Assembly (NCBI RefSeq): GCF_034044715.1 | Contig: NZ_JAXCLW010000001.1 | Span: forward strand, 1,054,001 to 1,118,000 | DNA from: Dongia_B soli | Lineage (GTDB): Bacteria; Pseudomonadota; Alphaproteobacteria; Dongiales; Dongiaceae | DNA: 64,000 nucleotides | Reading direction: 5' to 3' | Part shown: piece after piece, positions 40,135-50,356 of the stretch | Layout: each line of letters opens with the position of its first letter | Numbering within the stretch: position 1 is the stretch's first letter | The notes under the pieces: generated by a model | The model's input: the letters and a program-made list of their open reading frames with translations, nothing else | The model's database searches: none | What the model was told of the DNA's origin: nothing | Position numbers and translations under genes: made by a program

Positions 40135-41055
40135 ATGAGCGATCTCTCTCACTCGCGAACGGGACGTGGCGAGCCTTTCGACGAAGCCAAGACCAAGCTC
40201 GGTCTCAAAAGCTGGCTGCGTTTCTGGCGCCGCCGCCCCGGCGGCGAGAATGCCTTGCGCGATGCGATCGAGGAATTGATCGAGGAAAGCGAAGGTGATA
40301 GCGACGATTCCCTTGCCACCAGCGAATCCTCGCTGCTGCTGAATATCCTGAAGCTCGGCGACCAGACTGCTTACGACGTCATGGTGCCGCGGGTCGATAT
40401 CAAGGCCGCGCCGGAGGATATCAGCCTGAACGATTTGATCACGATGATACGCGAGCATGGCCATTCCCGCTTGCCGATCTACCGCGAAAATCTCGATGAC
40501 ATCATCGGCATCGTGCATATCAAGGATCTGCTGCCCTTCGTGGTCGACAACACGCCATTTCGGCTGCAGCAGGTGATGCGAGAGGCGATGTTCATCGCGC
40601 CCTCGATCCGCGTTCTGGACCTATTGCTGCAAATGCGGCTGGCGAGGGCGCATCTGGCACTGGTGGTGGATGAATTCGGCGGTATCGACGGCCTGGTGAC
40701 GATCGAGGATCTGATCGAACAGATCATCGGCGAGATCGAGGACGAACATGACAAGGCCCGTGGGCCTTTCCTGGTGCGCCGCGCCGATGGCACGCTCTTC
40801 GCCGATGCACGCACGCCGATCGAGGATTTCGAGGAACTGGTCGGGCCGGTGCTGACCGAAGAAGAACGCGAAGCCGATATCGACACTCTGGGCGGCTTGG
40901 TCATGTCGCTGACCGATCGCGTGCCGAGCCGCGGCGAATTGGTGACGCATCCCTCAGGCGTTGCTTTCGAAGTGCTGGATGCGGATCCGCGGCGTATCAA
41001 GCGACTGCGGGTGCGCAATCTGCCCACGCCGGCAGACGAGACGGCATCCGACTGA
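40135..41055 (+). CDS. CorC/TlyC-type CBS-domain protein
   Basis: A 306-residue soluble protein. Tandem CBS domains (about residues 75-210: VMVPRVDIKAAPEDISLNDL, and LALVVDEFGGIDGLVTIEDL) are followed by a CorC_HlyC transporter-associated domain (RADGTLFADARTPIEDFEEL). There is no DUF21 membrane domain. Homologues (YbeX/CorC) are linked to ribosome biology or Mg/Co efflux and are conserved between ybeY and lnt, as here. It is 17 bp from ybeY. Confidence 0.93.
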   Translation: MSDLSHSRTGRGEPFDEAKTKLGLKSWLRFWRRRPGGENALRDAIEELIEESEGDSDDSLATSESSLLLNILKLGDQTAYDVMVPRVDIKAAPEDISLNDLITMIREHGHSRLPIYRENLDDIIGIVHIKDLLPFVVDNTPFRLQQVMREAMFIAPSIRVLDLLLQMRLARAHLALVVDEFGGIDGLVTIEDLIEQIIGEIEDEHDKARGPFLVRRADGTLFADARTPIEDFEELVGPVLTEEEREADIDTLGGLVMSLTDRVPSRGELVTHPSGVAFEVLDADPRRIKRLRVRNLPTPADETASD

Positions 41056-41129
41056 TCGTTGCGGCGCGGTTGGGCAACCAGCCGAGCCGATTTCCTCTCC
41101 CGTCGCATTCCATTCCCGGATCAAGCTTC

Positions 41130-42752
41130 ATGACTTCGCATTCCATCGCCCAGCGTCATCTGCCCGAAGACCAGCCGGTACGCCTCGCCGGTTTGCTCGA
41201 TCGCTGCGGACGATTGTCACCCTGGCGGCGGCGGGGCCTGCTGGCGATGCTTGGGGCTTTGGGCGCGATGGCGCTGCCGCCATTCAATTGGGTGCCCTTG
41301 CTGATCCCGGCCTTCGTGGGTCTGCTCTTGCTGATGATCACGGCAAAGCGGCCGCGTGCCGCCTTTGGCGCCGGTTGGTGGTGGGGAGCGGGGCATTTCC
41401 TGGTCGGCAATTACTGGATCGCCAATTCCTTCATGATCGATGCCGCGCATTTCGGCTGGATGATCCCGCCGGTGATCGGCGGGCTTGCCGCCTTCCTCGC
41501 GATCTATCCTGGCCTGGCCACGCTAGCGGCGTGGCGCTGGCGGTTCCGTCCGCTGACCTTGATCCTCACTTTCGCGGCGCTCTGGCCAATTACCGAATGG
41601 CTGCGCGGCCATATCCTGACGGGTTATCCCTGGAACCTGATCGCCTATACCTGGTCGATCAATGACGCGATGATGCAGTCGGCCGCCTTATGGGGCAGTT
41701 GGGGTCTGGGCGGGTTTACCGTATTGCTGGCGCTTTTGCCTCTGCTGTTCCTGACCGGCCCGCGACGTCAGGCACTTTGGGTCAATCTGGCCGGTGTTCT
41801 GTTTCTGGTCGCTTTCTGGGCCGGCGGCCAATATCGCCTTGGCCAGGCCTCCGGCGCCACCGTACCCGGGGTGACGTTGCGTCTGGTCCAGGCGGCCATA
41901 CCTCAGGATGAGAAGCTAAGTGGCATCAATCGTGGCCGCCATGTTGACAAGCACTGGAACATGACGGTGGAAACTCCGGGTTTCCGGGATGTCACGGCGG
42001 CGATCTGGCCAGAAACTGCCGTCAACTTTCTCCTGGAGCGCGATCCTCAATTGCGGGCTTATCTGGCCGGCGCCGTTCCCCCCAATGGCCTCCTGGTGAC
42101 GGGGGACTTGCGGGCGGAACCGCTCAGCGGCGATATCCGCGAAATCTGGAACTCGGTCGCCGCCCTGGACAGCAGCGGCAACGTCGTCGCGACTGCCGAC
42201 AAGTTTCATCTTGTACCGCTCGGGGAATACGTCCCGCTGCGCAATATTTTTCCCTTTATCAATAAGCTAACTCCCGGCTCGCTCAATTTTTCGCGAGGTC
42301 CCGGGCCGCAGACGTTGCATCTTCCGGGGCTGCCGCCGGCCGGCGCCCTCATCTGCTACGAGGTAATTTTTCCCGGCGCGGTAACCAATGCAACCGACCG
42401 GCCTGCCTGGTTATTGAACGTAACCAATGACGGTTGGTTCGGCACCAGCACCGGTCCCTACCAGCATTTTGTAAGCGCCAGATACCGGGCCGTGGAAGAG
42501 GGATTACCTTTGATTCGTGCTGCTAATACGGGCATTTCCGGCTCCGTCGATCCGTATGGTCGGGTGCTGGCCTCACTGCCCCTCGGCACCGCTGGAATAC
42601 TCGATGTTGCCCTACCAGAAAAGTTGCAAAACATGACGACGTTTGCGCGTTATGGGATTGTGATATCCGTCCTATTTTCGCTATGCGCCGGGCTTGCAGC
42701 GGTCGGTGTAAGCTATTGGAAAACGGGAATAAACAGGCCCATTTCACAATAA
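41130..42752 (+). CDS. lnt: Apolipoprotein N-acyltransferase
   Basis: An inner-membrane enzyme of about 540 residues that adds the third acyl chain to lipoproteins. Six to eight membrane helices occupy residues 25-240, and the periplasmic nitrilase domain holds the catalytic triad: Glu in WPETAVNFLLERD, Lys in DKFHLVPLGEYVPLR and Cys in GALICYEVIFPGA. The conserved end NTGISGSVDPYGRVLASLPL is present. ATG 41130 is preferred; the frame is open to 41070. The 3' third becomes less GC-rich than the rest. Confidence 0.96.
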   Translation: MTSHSIAQRHLPEDQPVRLAGLLDRCGRLSPWRRRGLLAMLGALGAMALPPFNWVPLLIPAFVGLLLLMITAKRPRAAFGAGWWWGAGHFLVGNYWIANSFMIDAAHFGWMIPPVIGGLAAFLAIYPGLATLAAWRWRFRPLTLILTFAALWPITEWLRGHILTGYPWNLIAYTWSINDAMMQSAALWGSWGLGGFTVLLALLPLLFLTGPRRQALWVNLAGVLFLVAFWAGGQYRLGQASGATVPGVTLRLVQAAIPQDEKLSGINRGRHVDKHWNMTVETPGFRDVTAAIWPETAVNFLLERDPQLRAYLAGAVPPNGLLVTGDLRAEPLSGDIREIWNSVAALDSSGNVVATADKFHLVPLGEYVPLRNIFPFINKLTPGSLNFSRGPGPQTLHLPGLPPAGALICYEVIFPGAVTNATDRPAWLLNVTNDGWFGTSTGPYQHFVSARYRAVEEGLPLIRAANTGISGSVDPYGRVLASLPLGTAGILDVALPEKLQNMTTFARYGIVISVLFSLCAGLAAVGVSYWKTGINRPISQ

Positions 42753-42843
42753 CGTGAGTTTTTTACAGTTGCTCTCTATTTTTGTTTGACCCTCATATTG
42801 TCGTATGCCTATTTACGGCTTATCAAACAATGAACGAAACATA

Positions 42844-42880
42844 CGTTTAGGCGTAATTAAACGCGTCTTTTCTGCAGAAA
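42844..42880. promoter_or_regulatory. Two palindromes just upstream of the XRE regulator gene
   Basis: CGTTTA (42844-42849) / TAAACG (42858-42863) with an 8-bp centre, and a 12-bp perfect palindrome TTTCTGCAGAAA (42869-42880), both lie within 50 bp before ATG 42893. A TTGACC hexamer at 42786-42791 lies upstream. XRE repressors commonly bind such palindromes to regulate their own genes. Confidence 0.45.
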
Positions 42881-42892
42881 GAGAGGTATCCC

Positions 42893-43354
42893 ATGCCGCG
42901 AGGTCGCAAGTCCTCAGGTCGTATGGCCAGCAGGGGTTATCCCAATCCGATCGACGTTCACGTCGGTAGCCGGATTCGTCTGCGTCGAACGTTGCTTGGC
43001 ATGAGCCAGGAGAAACTGGGTGAGGCGATCGGTCTCACCTTTCAGCAGGTCCAGAAATACGAACGTGGTGCCAATCGGGTCGGCTCGAGCCGCCTTTTCG
43101 ATCTGGCGCGCGTTTTGGATGTGCCGGTTTCATATTTTTTCGAAGACATGTCGGCCAGCGTCCAGGAGAAGAGCCCTTCGAAGCTGATGGGCGTCGCCAC
43201 GCCACCGGAACCGGAATACGAGCCGGATCCGATGGCCAAGCGGGAAACACTGGAATTGGTCCGGGCCTATTACAAGATCACCGATCCGCAGGTCCGCAAG
43301 CGTATCTTCGAGTTGACGAAGTCGATCGCCAAGACCTTCCGCGAGGACGAGTAA
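42893..43354 (+). CDS. XRE-family helix-turn-helix regulator
   Basis: A 153-residue regulator with a Cro/CI-type HTH at about residues 22-80 (VGSRIRLRRTLLGMSQEKLG, then LTFQQVQKYERGANRVGSSR). The C-terminal RETLELVRAYYKITDPQVRK and RIFELTKSIA pattern is conserved in a large alphaproteobacterial family located between lnt and metK. The usual role is not defined. SD AGAGAGG precedes ATG 42893. The N-terminus is Arg-rich. Confidence 0.93.
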   Translation: MPRGRKSSGRMASRGYPNPIDVHVGSRIRLRRTLLGMSQEKLGEAIGLTFQQVQKYERGANRVGSSRLFDLARVLDVPVSYFFEDMSASVQEKSPSKLMGVATPPEPEYEPDPMAKRETLELVRAYYKITDPQVRKRIFELTKSIAKTFREDE

Positions 43355-43659
43355 GGTAGCCATCCGACCGGTCTGAAGGAATGCCTGTAAGGCATCGGCT
43401 ACGATAGGCGGAATCAATAATTGCAGGATGGCGATCCTTTCAACATGAGTCGGCTGCGTAGTGGCAAATATGTCAGGGTGCCGCGAGTGCGATCCGTTCA
43501 CTATTCCGGGACTTGACCCCGGACTGACCCTCGACCATGATCCGCGCCGCCTTTTCAGCGCGGGTCGTCGACTCGCATCTGTGACATGCGGCCCGAGCGG
43601 GCCTGGCGCTGATTTACGGCCATTCATCCGACCGACAAACAGATTGCGGGGATTTGAGC
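43355..43659 (+). other. Structured leader region upstream of metK
   Basis: There is no gene in these 305 bp. Outer arms GTAGCC (43356-43361) / GGCTAC (43397-43402) enclose hairpin ATGCCT (43381-43386) / AGGCAT (43390-43395). Further on, TCCGGG (43505-43510) / CCCGGA (43518-43523), and a 9-bp hairpin GATCCGCGC (43539-43547) / GCGCGGGTC (43558-43566, one G-T pair). I could not fit SAM-I, SAM-II, SAM/SAH or SAH riboswitch consensus elements. The first structure may end the XRE transcript; the rest may be a metK leader. Confidence 0.45.
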
Positions 43660-44829
<1,170 letters not shown>

Positions 44830-44846
44830 GCTGTCGCATCGACTAT

Positions 44847-45599
44847 ATGACGCGTGATCATGGCGTCGCCGATCCGGATATGAGCCTCGGGGCCGAACCG
44901 GATCGGCGACGCAAATTTTATGGCCGCCGCAAGGGCCGCAAGCTGCGTTCCAATCAGCAGGTGCTGATTGACGAGCTGTTGCCGCAATTGCAGGTGAGCT
45001 TGCCCCAAGCTGGCGGCAAGCTCGATCTCCAGAGCTTGTTCAAACGGCCGATGCAGGCCATCTGGCTGGAGCTCGGCTTTGGCGGCGGCGAGCATCTGGC
45101 GGCACAGGCGGCTGCTCATCCGGATATCGGCTTCATCGGCTGCGAAGTCTTTTTGAACGGCATTGCCGGCCTACTGGGCCACCTGCAGCAAAACCAGCGG
45201 GAGGGCCGGGCCGCGGACAATGTGCGCATCTATCCGGAAGATGCCCGCGACCTGCTGGCGACCTTGCCGGACCAGTGCCTCGATCGTTTCTTCCTGCTGT
45301 TCCCCGATCCTTGGCCGAAAATCCGGCATGCCCGGCGCCGCTTCGTCAACCGCGCCAATCTCGATTTGCTCGCGCGGTTGCTGAAACCGGGCGCCGAATT
45401 GCGGATCGGCAGCGACGACCCGACCTATATCGGGTGGGCCCTGGCCCATGCCAGCGACCACCCTGCTCTTACCTGGCTGGCGGAAGGACCTGCCGACTGG
45501 TTGCAGCGTCCGGCAGACTGGCCGCCCAGCCGTTATGAGCAGAAGGCGATTCGCCAGGGGCGGCAACCGGCTTATTTCCGCTTCCGCCGCAAGGGCTAG
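44847..45599 (+). CDS. trmB: tRNA (guanine-N7)-methyltransferase TrmB
   Basis: A 250-residue enzyme that makes m7G46 in tRNA. Motif I is WLELGFGGGEHLAAQA (about residue 72), motif IV with the family signature LLFPDPWPKIRHARRRFVN is near 150, and SDDPTYIGWALAH follows. The N-terminal FYGRRKGRKLRSNQQ is basic and typical of alphaproteobacterial forms. It is 17 bp after metK, a conserved metK-trmB order. Confidence 0.96.
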   Translation: MTRDHGVADPDMSLGAEPDRRRKFYGRRKGRKLRSNQQVLIDELLPQLQVSLPQAGGKLDLQSLFKRPMQAIWLELGFGGGEHLAAQAAAHPDIGFIGCEVFLNGIAGLLGHLQQNQREGRAADNVRIYPEDARDLLATLPDQCLDRFFLLFPDPWPKIRHARRRFVNRANLDLLARLLKPGAELRIGSDDPTYIGWALAHASDHPALTWLAEGPADWLQRPADWPPSRYEQKAIRQGRQPAYFRFRRKG

Positions 45600-45700
45600 C
45601 CCGCCCGTCTCGTTGCCCTTCGAAGCGAGCCGGATGACAATCCGGCGATCCTGCTTTCCCGGCTTGCATTCCGGGCGGCCTGCGGCCAAATCTTGTGATC

Positions 45701-48232
45701 ATGACCGCTTTATCGCCGCGGCACGCCGCTGTTCCTCCCGACGCAAGCAAGAAGGCTGTTGCCGTCACGGCTGTCTTGGGCCCAACCAATACGGGCAAGA
45801 CCCATCTCGCCATGGAACGCCTGATGGGGCATCAGACCGGCATGGTCGGGTTTCCTCTGCGGCTGCTCGCGCGCGAGAATTACGACCGAGTGGTGAAGGC
45901 AAAGGGCGCCGCTTCGGTCGCGCTGATTACCGGCGAAGAGAAAATCATTCCCCGCACGGCACGCTATTTCGTCTGCACGGTCGAATCGATGCCGCTGGAT
46001 CGTCCCGTCGCCTTTCTGGCGGTGGACGAGATTCAATTGGCGGCTGATCCGGAACGCGGCCATGTCTTCACCGACCGCCTGCTGCGGGCGCGGGGTCTTT
46101 CGGAAACCATGTTCATGGGATCGGATACGGCGGCGCGTTGGATCCGCAGCCTGGTACCCGGCACAGAGTTCCTCGACCGGCCGCGTCTTTCGACTTTGAG
46201 CTATAGCGGGGCGAAGAAGATTACGCGTCTGCCACCGCGCTCTGCGGTGGTCGCTTTCTCCGCCACTGATGTCTATGCCATTGCCGATCTCATTCGCCGT
46301 CAGCGTGGCGGGGCCGCGATCGTCATGGGCGCCTTGTCGCCGCGCACCCGCAATGCACAGGTCGCGCTCTATCAATCGGGCGAGGTCGATTATCTTGTCG
46401 CGACCGATGCGATCGGCATGGGATTGAACATGGATGTGCGTCATGTTGCCTTTGCGAGCTTGCGCAAATTCGACGGGCGCGTGCCGCGGCCGCTGACCAA
46501 AGCCGAGATCGGCCAGATCGCCGGCCGGGCCGGGCGACATATGACCGACGGCACCTTCGGTACAACGGCCGATGCCGGCGAGATGGAAGCGGATGTGGTG
46601 GAAGCAGTCGAAGCGCATCGCTTCGATCCCTTGCCGCATTTGATGTGGCGCAATGCCGATCTCGATTTCCGCAGCGTCGAACGCTTGCTCCGCAGCCTGG
46701 AAGCCCGGCCAGCACATCCCGGCCTGATCCGCCAACAGGAGGGCGAGGATCATCTCGCCTTGCAATATCTGGCGCGCGACCCGGAGATCGTGGCGTTGGC
46801 GCAGGATCGAGCTCGTGTCGCCTTGCTGTGGGAGGTCTGCCAGATCCCCGATTTCCGCAAGCTGATGGCCGATGCCCATGTGCGGCTGCTGGGGCAAATG
46901 TTCCGGCATCTGACGGCGGGACTGCGTATCCCCGGACGCCTGCCGGTCGATTGGGTGGCGGGACAATTGGCGCAGCTTGATCGGACCGATGGCGATATCG
47001 ATCAGCTGACCCAACGCCTCGCCCATATCCGCACCTGGGCTTATGTCGCCCATCGTGGCGACTGGATCGCCGATCCCGGCCATTGGCAGGGCAGGGCGCA
47101 GGCGATCGAAGAACGGCTGTCCGATGCCCTGCATGACGCGCTGACGCAGCGCTTCATCGACAAGCGCCACGCGGCGTTGCATCGCCACCTGCAAAGTGGT
47201 GGTCGCCTCTATGGCGTGGTGACGGAAAGCGATGAGGTGCTGGTCGAAGGCCACGCGGTCGGAACCTTGCGCGGCTTTGCCTTCACGCCTTTGGCCGAGG
47301 CCGCGGATTTCGCCGGCCGCATTGAAACCAAGCCATTGCTGGCGGCGGCCCGACGTGCCTTGGGCCCGGCGGTGGCGCAGCGTGTCGGCCAGGTCGTGGC
47401 AGCCCCGGACGAGCATTTCCGCCTCAATGATGAAGGTCGCCTGCAATGGAACGACGCGGTGATCGCGCGGCTTATCGCCGGCGATGCGCCGTTGAAGCCG
47501 CAGATTCAACTGCTGCATGACGACCTGCTGGACGGCCGCCAGCGCCAGGCGATCGAGCAGCGGCTGAAGCAATGGCTCACACCCTATCTGCGCCGCCGCC
47601 TGAAGCCGCTTTTCGCCGCAGCGGAGGCGAGCTTGCCGCCGTCAGCGCGCGGCCTTGCCTACCAACTGGTCGAGCATCTCGGCGCCATGCCGCGCAGCGA
47701 GATCGCCCCGCAGCTTGCCGCCCTCAGCCGCGAGGAGCGGCAGCAATTGTCATCGCTCGGCCTCAGGATCGGGCGCGAGACGGTCTGGGTCCAACGCCTG
47801 AACGATCGGCGGCAGCGCCGCTTGCTGTTGCTGCTGCATGCGGTGCATCGGCGCCTGAAGCTGCCGATCGCGCCCTTGCCGGAACTGGCGGCCGCGCCGG
47901 TCGGGATGGATGATGCGACCGCGCGGGTCGGTGGGCGGCGCTTGATCGCCGGTCATGTGGTCGATTTCGGCCGGCTGGAGCGGTGGTCAGGCGATCTGCA
48001 CCGGCTGGCAGAGGCGCGACGGCTTGATCTGGCGGATGAGACATTGCCGACACAGTTGAACATGCCGGCGGCCTTGATCGCACCGGTCTTGCGAGCATTG
48101 GGCTTCGTGCCCAAGGAGCGCGGCGGGGCCAGCGGCTTTGCACGTCGGCGCAAGCGCCAGGCCCAACACAAGCCCGATATCGACCCGCGTTCGCCTTTCG
48201 CAGTACTGGCGGGCTTGAAGGCCGAGAGCTGA
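45701..48232 (+). CDS. SUV3-like RNA helicase
   Basis: A protein of about 843 residues related to mitochondrial SUV3 helicase. Motif I is LGPTNTGKTHLAMERLMGH (about residue 27), motif II VDEIQLAADPERGHVFTDRL, motif III-like VVAFSATDVYAIADL, and motif VI QIAGRAGRHMTDGTFG (about 268). The C-terminal 500 residues contain helical segments and a Lys/Arg-rich tail (RRKRQAQHK). Alphaproteobacterial orthologues take part in RNA metabolism. ATG 45701 is chosen over GTG 45695. It is followed by the S4 gene, a conserved pairing. Confidence 0.93.
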   Translation: MTALSPRHAAVPPDASKKAVAVTAVLGPTNTGKTHLAMERLMGHQTGMVGFPLRLLARENYDRVVKAKGAASVALITGEEKIIPRTARYFVCTVESMPLDRPVAFLAVDEIQLAADPERGHVFTDRLLRARGLSETMFMGSDTAARWIRSLVPGTEFLDRPRLSTLSYSGAKKITRLPPRSAVVAFSATDVYAIADLIRRQRGGAAIVMGALSPRTRNAQVALYQSGEVDYLVATDAIGMGLNMDVRHVAFASLRKFDGRVPRPLTKAEIGQIAGRAGRHMTDGTFGTTADAGEMEADVVEAVEAHRFDPLPHLMWRNADLDFRSVERLLRSLEARPAHPGLIRQQEGEDHLALQYLARDPEIVALAQDRARVALLWEVCQIPDFRKLMADAHVRLLGQMFRHLTAGLRIPGRLPVDWVAGQLAQLDRTDGDIDQLTQRLAHIRTWAYVAHRGDWIADPGHWQGRAQAIEERLSDALHDALTQRFIDKRHAALHRHLQSGGRLYGVVTESDEVLVEGHAVGTLRGFAFTPLAEAADFAGRIETKPLLAAARRALGPAVAQRVGQVVAAPDEHFRLNDEGRLQWNDAVIARLIAGDAPLKPQIQLLHDDLLDGRQRQAIEQRLKQWLTPYLRRRLKPLFAAAEASLPPSARGLAYQLVEHLGAMPRSEIAPQLAALSREERQQLSSLGLRIGRETVWVQRLNDRRQRRLLLLLHAVHRRLKLPIAPLPELAAAPVGMDDATARVGGRRLIAGHVVDFGRLERWSGDLHRLAEARRLDLADETLPTQLNMPAALIAPVLRALGFVPKERGGASGFARRRKRQAQHKPDIDPRSPFAVLAGLKAES

Positions 48233-48269
48233 CGTCAACGGGAACAGGTGATGCGAGGATGACTGCGCG

Positions 48270-48692
48270 ATGACTGATGCCGCCGGCGATACGTCCAGTC
48301 TGCGTCTGGATAAATGGCTGTGGTTCGCGCGCTTTGTGAAAAGCCGCAGCCTGGCGAGCAGGCTGGTCGAAGAAGGACGTATGCGGGTCAACAATGTGCC
48401 GACGGCGAAGGCGCATTACGCGATACGGCCCGGCGATGTCTTGACCTTTGCCCTTGGACCGCATATCCGGGTCATCAGGGTGGTGGCGCTTGGCCAGCGC
48501 CGCGGTCCGGCGGTGGAAGCACAGCAGCTCTATCTCGATCTCGATCCGCCGATGCCCCGCAAGGCGACGACGCCAGATGCGGACAACTTGCATGACGAGG
48601 ATCTGGCAGCTGGCGCGCACCGGGATGCGGGTAGCGGCCGGCCGACGAAGCGTGAGCGGCGCGCGATCACACGCTTGCAGGGTGATGACTGA
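48270..48692 (+). CDS. S4-domain RNA-binding protein (HslR/Hsp15-like)
   Basis: A 140-residue protein. The S4 domain (residues 10-65) includes RLDKWLWFARFVKSRSLASR and VEEGRMRVNNVPTAKAHYAI, as in Hsp15/HslR, which binds stalled 50S subunits carrying tRNA-nascent chain. The C-terminal 50 residues are charged and low complexity (RPTKRERRAITRLQGDD). It follows the SUV3 helicase by 37 bp. Confidence 0.92.
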   Translation: MTDAAGDTSSLRLDKWLWFARFVKSRSLASRLVEEGRMRVNNVPTAKAHYAIRPGDVLTFALGPHIRVIRVVALGQRRGPAVEAQQLYLDLDPPMPRKATTPDADNLHDEDLAAGAHRDAGSGRPTKRERRAITRLQGDD

Positions 48693-48850
48693 ATCCCTGG
48701 ATGTCGTGGGCCGATGGCTGATATGCAGCGTCCGGCCGGCTGATTGACGTCGTCAGCGAGGGATGTGGTTGCGCCGCGCCCGGATGACGTGGTAACAGGC
48801 CGCGCGATTGTCGGTAGTGACGCGGAAGCGTAGAAGAGCAGGAGACGGCT

Positions 48851-49186
48851 ATGGCCTATGTGGTGACGGAAGCTTGCATCAAGTGCAAGTACATGGACTG
48901 CGTCGAGGTCTGTCCGGTCGATTGCTTTTACGTCGGCGAGAACATGCTGGTGATCCATCCGGATGAGTGCATCGATTGCGGTGTCTGCGAGCCGGAATGC
49001 CCCGCCGATGCAATTCTGCCGGACAGTGAAGGCGGCATGGAAAAGTGGCTGGAAATTAACCGTCAATATGCCACGCAATGGCCGAACATCACGCGCAAGG
49101 GGGAAGCCCCGGCGGATGCTGATGATTGGAAGGGCGTGGCTGATAAATTCGAGAAGCATTTCAGCCCGAATCCGGGAAATAGTTAA
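48851..49186 (+). CDS. fdxA: Seven-iron ferredoxin FdxA
   Basis: A 111-residue ferredoxin with a 3Fe-4S and a 4Fe-4S cluster. MAYVVTEACIKCKYMDCVEV with CPVDCF and the second set CIDCGVCEPECPADAI supply the cysteines in the 7Fe arrangement. The C-terminal extension (EKWLEINRQYATQWPNITRK) is typical of proteobacterial FdxA. It lies upstream of carD, the usual order in alphaproteobacteria. Confidence 0.96.
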   Translation: MAYVVTEACIKCKYMDCVEVCPVDCFYVGENMLVIHPDECIDCGVCEPECPADAILPDSEGGMEKWLEINRQYATQWPNITRKGEAPADADDWKGVADKFEKHFSPNPGNS

Positions 49187-49681
49187 CAAATTCAATTGGT
49201 TAATCTATATCTAGTGGGTCAGCGCTGTTGTCCGTCAAGGACTGCAGAACGCTCTGCCTGCGCCTAACGCATACCTCCCTTAACTTGAATCAAACGGCCA
49301 TTTCTGTTATAAGATGGTCATAGGTCCTTGGGGCGGAGAACTTGTGACGACCCGGTGTCGACAAGCCGTCCAAGCCTACAATTGATAAGAATTTATTCTG
49401 GGCTCTAAGGTCCGGGATCGGGAATTCTTGACCGCGGAAAACCCGCTTTTGTCAGCATACTGACGGAGCTGGCGGGTGCTTCTTTTGTCATCGGCCTTTG
49501 CGCCGGCTTTCCCTATCTTCGGTGATTAGGAGTGGTTCTGGGATAGAAAGGCCAGGGGATTGCTAAGTGTCGGGTTTGCTGATGGCCGGGCGGCAACATC
49601 GCTCGTCCCTCAAGGCATCAAGCCGAACCGGTGTGCTGGCCGAAGCAGCAACGTGGTGGTGTTCGTTTGGAGGTAGTGATC
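49187..49681 (+). other. 495-bp intergenic region / long carD leader
   Basis: No gene is supported. GCAGA-acgc-TCTGC (49244-49257) may end fdxA. A promoter at 49285-49313 would give carD a leader of about 360 bases. Within it, GCGG (49434-49437) can pair with CCGC (49443-49446) followed by TTTT. The overlapping CCCGC (49442-49446) can instead pair with GCGGG (49472-49476) around inner GTCA/TGAC. These two folds exclude each other, as in an attenuator. A small RNA is an alternative. Confidence 0.45.
49285..49313 (+). promoter_or_regulatory. Sigma-70 promoter upstream of carD
   Basis: TTGAAT (49285-49290) and TATAAG (49308-49313) are 17 bp apart, each matching 5 of 6 consensus bases. Transcription would start near 49320, about 360 bases upstream of the carD GTG. 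Confidence 0.65.
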
Positions 49682-50212
49682 GTGGCTGAGAAGGCAAAGA
49701 AGAGCGTTGCGGCGAAGGATAAGGATATCGGTTTCAAGAAGGGCGATTTCGTCGTTTACCCGACCCATGGCGTCGGCAAGATTCTGGGTATCGAGTCGCA
49801 AGAGATTTCCGGTCACAGCCTGCAAGTCATCATCATTCATTTCGACAAGGACCGCATGACCCTGCGCGTTCCGGTCGCCAAGGCGAAGAATTCCGGCCTG
49901 CGCAAGCTTTCCTCGAAGAAGGTGATGGATACGGCCATGCAGACCCTGAAGGGCCGGTCCCGCGTGAAGCGCGCCATGTGGTCGCGCCGCGCCCAAGAAT
50001 ACGAGGCCAAGATCAATTCCGGCGACCCGGTTTCGATCGCGGAGGTGGTGCGCGACCTGCATCGCAATGCCGATCAGCCCGATCAATCCTATAGCGAGCG
50101 CCAGATTTATCAGGCGGCGCTGGATCGTCTCGTCCGCGAATTGGCGGCGATTGACGGGATCGACGAACAGGCGGCGACGCAGCGCCTGCATCAGGTTCTG
50201 AAGGCAGCCTGA
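49682..50212 (+). CDS. carD: CarD/CdnL-family transcription regulator
   Basis: A 176-residue protein that binds the RNA polymerase beta subunit and stabilises open promoter complexes, especially at rRNA promoters. The N-terminal RNAP-interacting Tudor-like domain is FKKGDFVVYPTHGVGKILGI (about residue 17), and the helical C-domain includes MWSRRAQEYEAKINSGDPVS and SYSERQIYQAALDRLVRELA. GTG 49682 follows GGAGGT by about 7 bases; it starts MAEKAKKSVAAK. Confidence 0.95.
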   Translation: MAEKAKKSVAAKDKDIGFKKGDFVVYPTHGVGKILGIESQEISGHSLQVIIIHFDKDRMTLRVPVAKAKNSGLRKLSSKKVMDTAMQTLKGRSRVKRAMWSRRAQEYEAKINSGDPVSIAEVVRDLHRNADQPDQSYSERQIYQAALDRLVRELAAIDGIDEQAATQRLHQVLKAA

Positions 50213-50315
50213 CCGGCGCTTCTAAGCCAGTCTTGATTTCGCCGGCGGAGAGGCCGGCGGCAGCACACTTCCCAAGCTCTCTCCTCGAGAGGCCCCCTAG
50301 CGGTTCGACCGCGAA

Positions 50316-50356
50316 TGACGGATGGTTCCCGGGACCCTAACCGGCCCCATCCGTCA
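50316..50356 (+). terminator. Long hairpin with T-stretch downstream of carD
   Basis: TGACGGATGG (50316-50325) pairs perfectly with CCATCCGTCA (50347-50356); GGTT/AACC can extend it inward. GGGGTTTT follows. It lies 100 bp after carD. The rest of the 299-bp gap to the next gene holds a further GCCGGC repeat near 50240-50262 and no supported gene. Confidence 0.5.

Noticed and set aside
43590..43640. A SAM-II riboswitch beginning GCGCTGATTTA upstream of metK
   Set aside because: The opening element resembles SAM-II, but the pairing GCGC segment and the conserved pseudoknot half that should follow are absent.
45710..47572. A 620-residue open frame antisense to the SUV3-like helicase
   Set aside because: Same reasoning: helicase motifs on the plus strand, none on the antisense.
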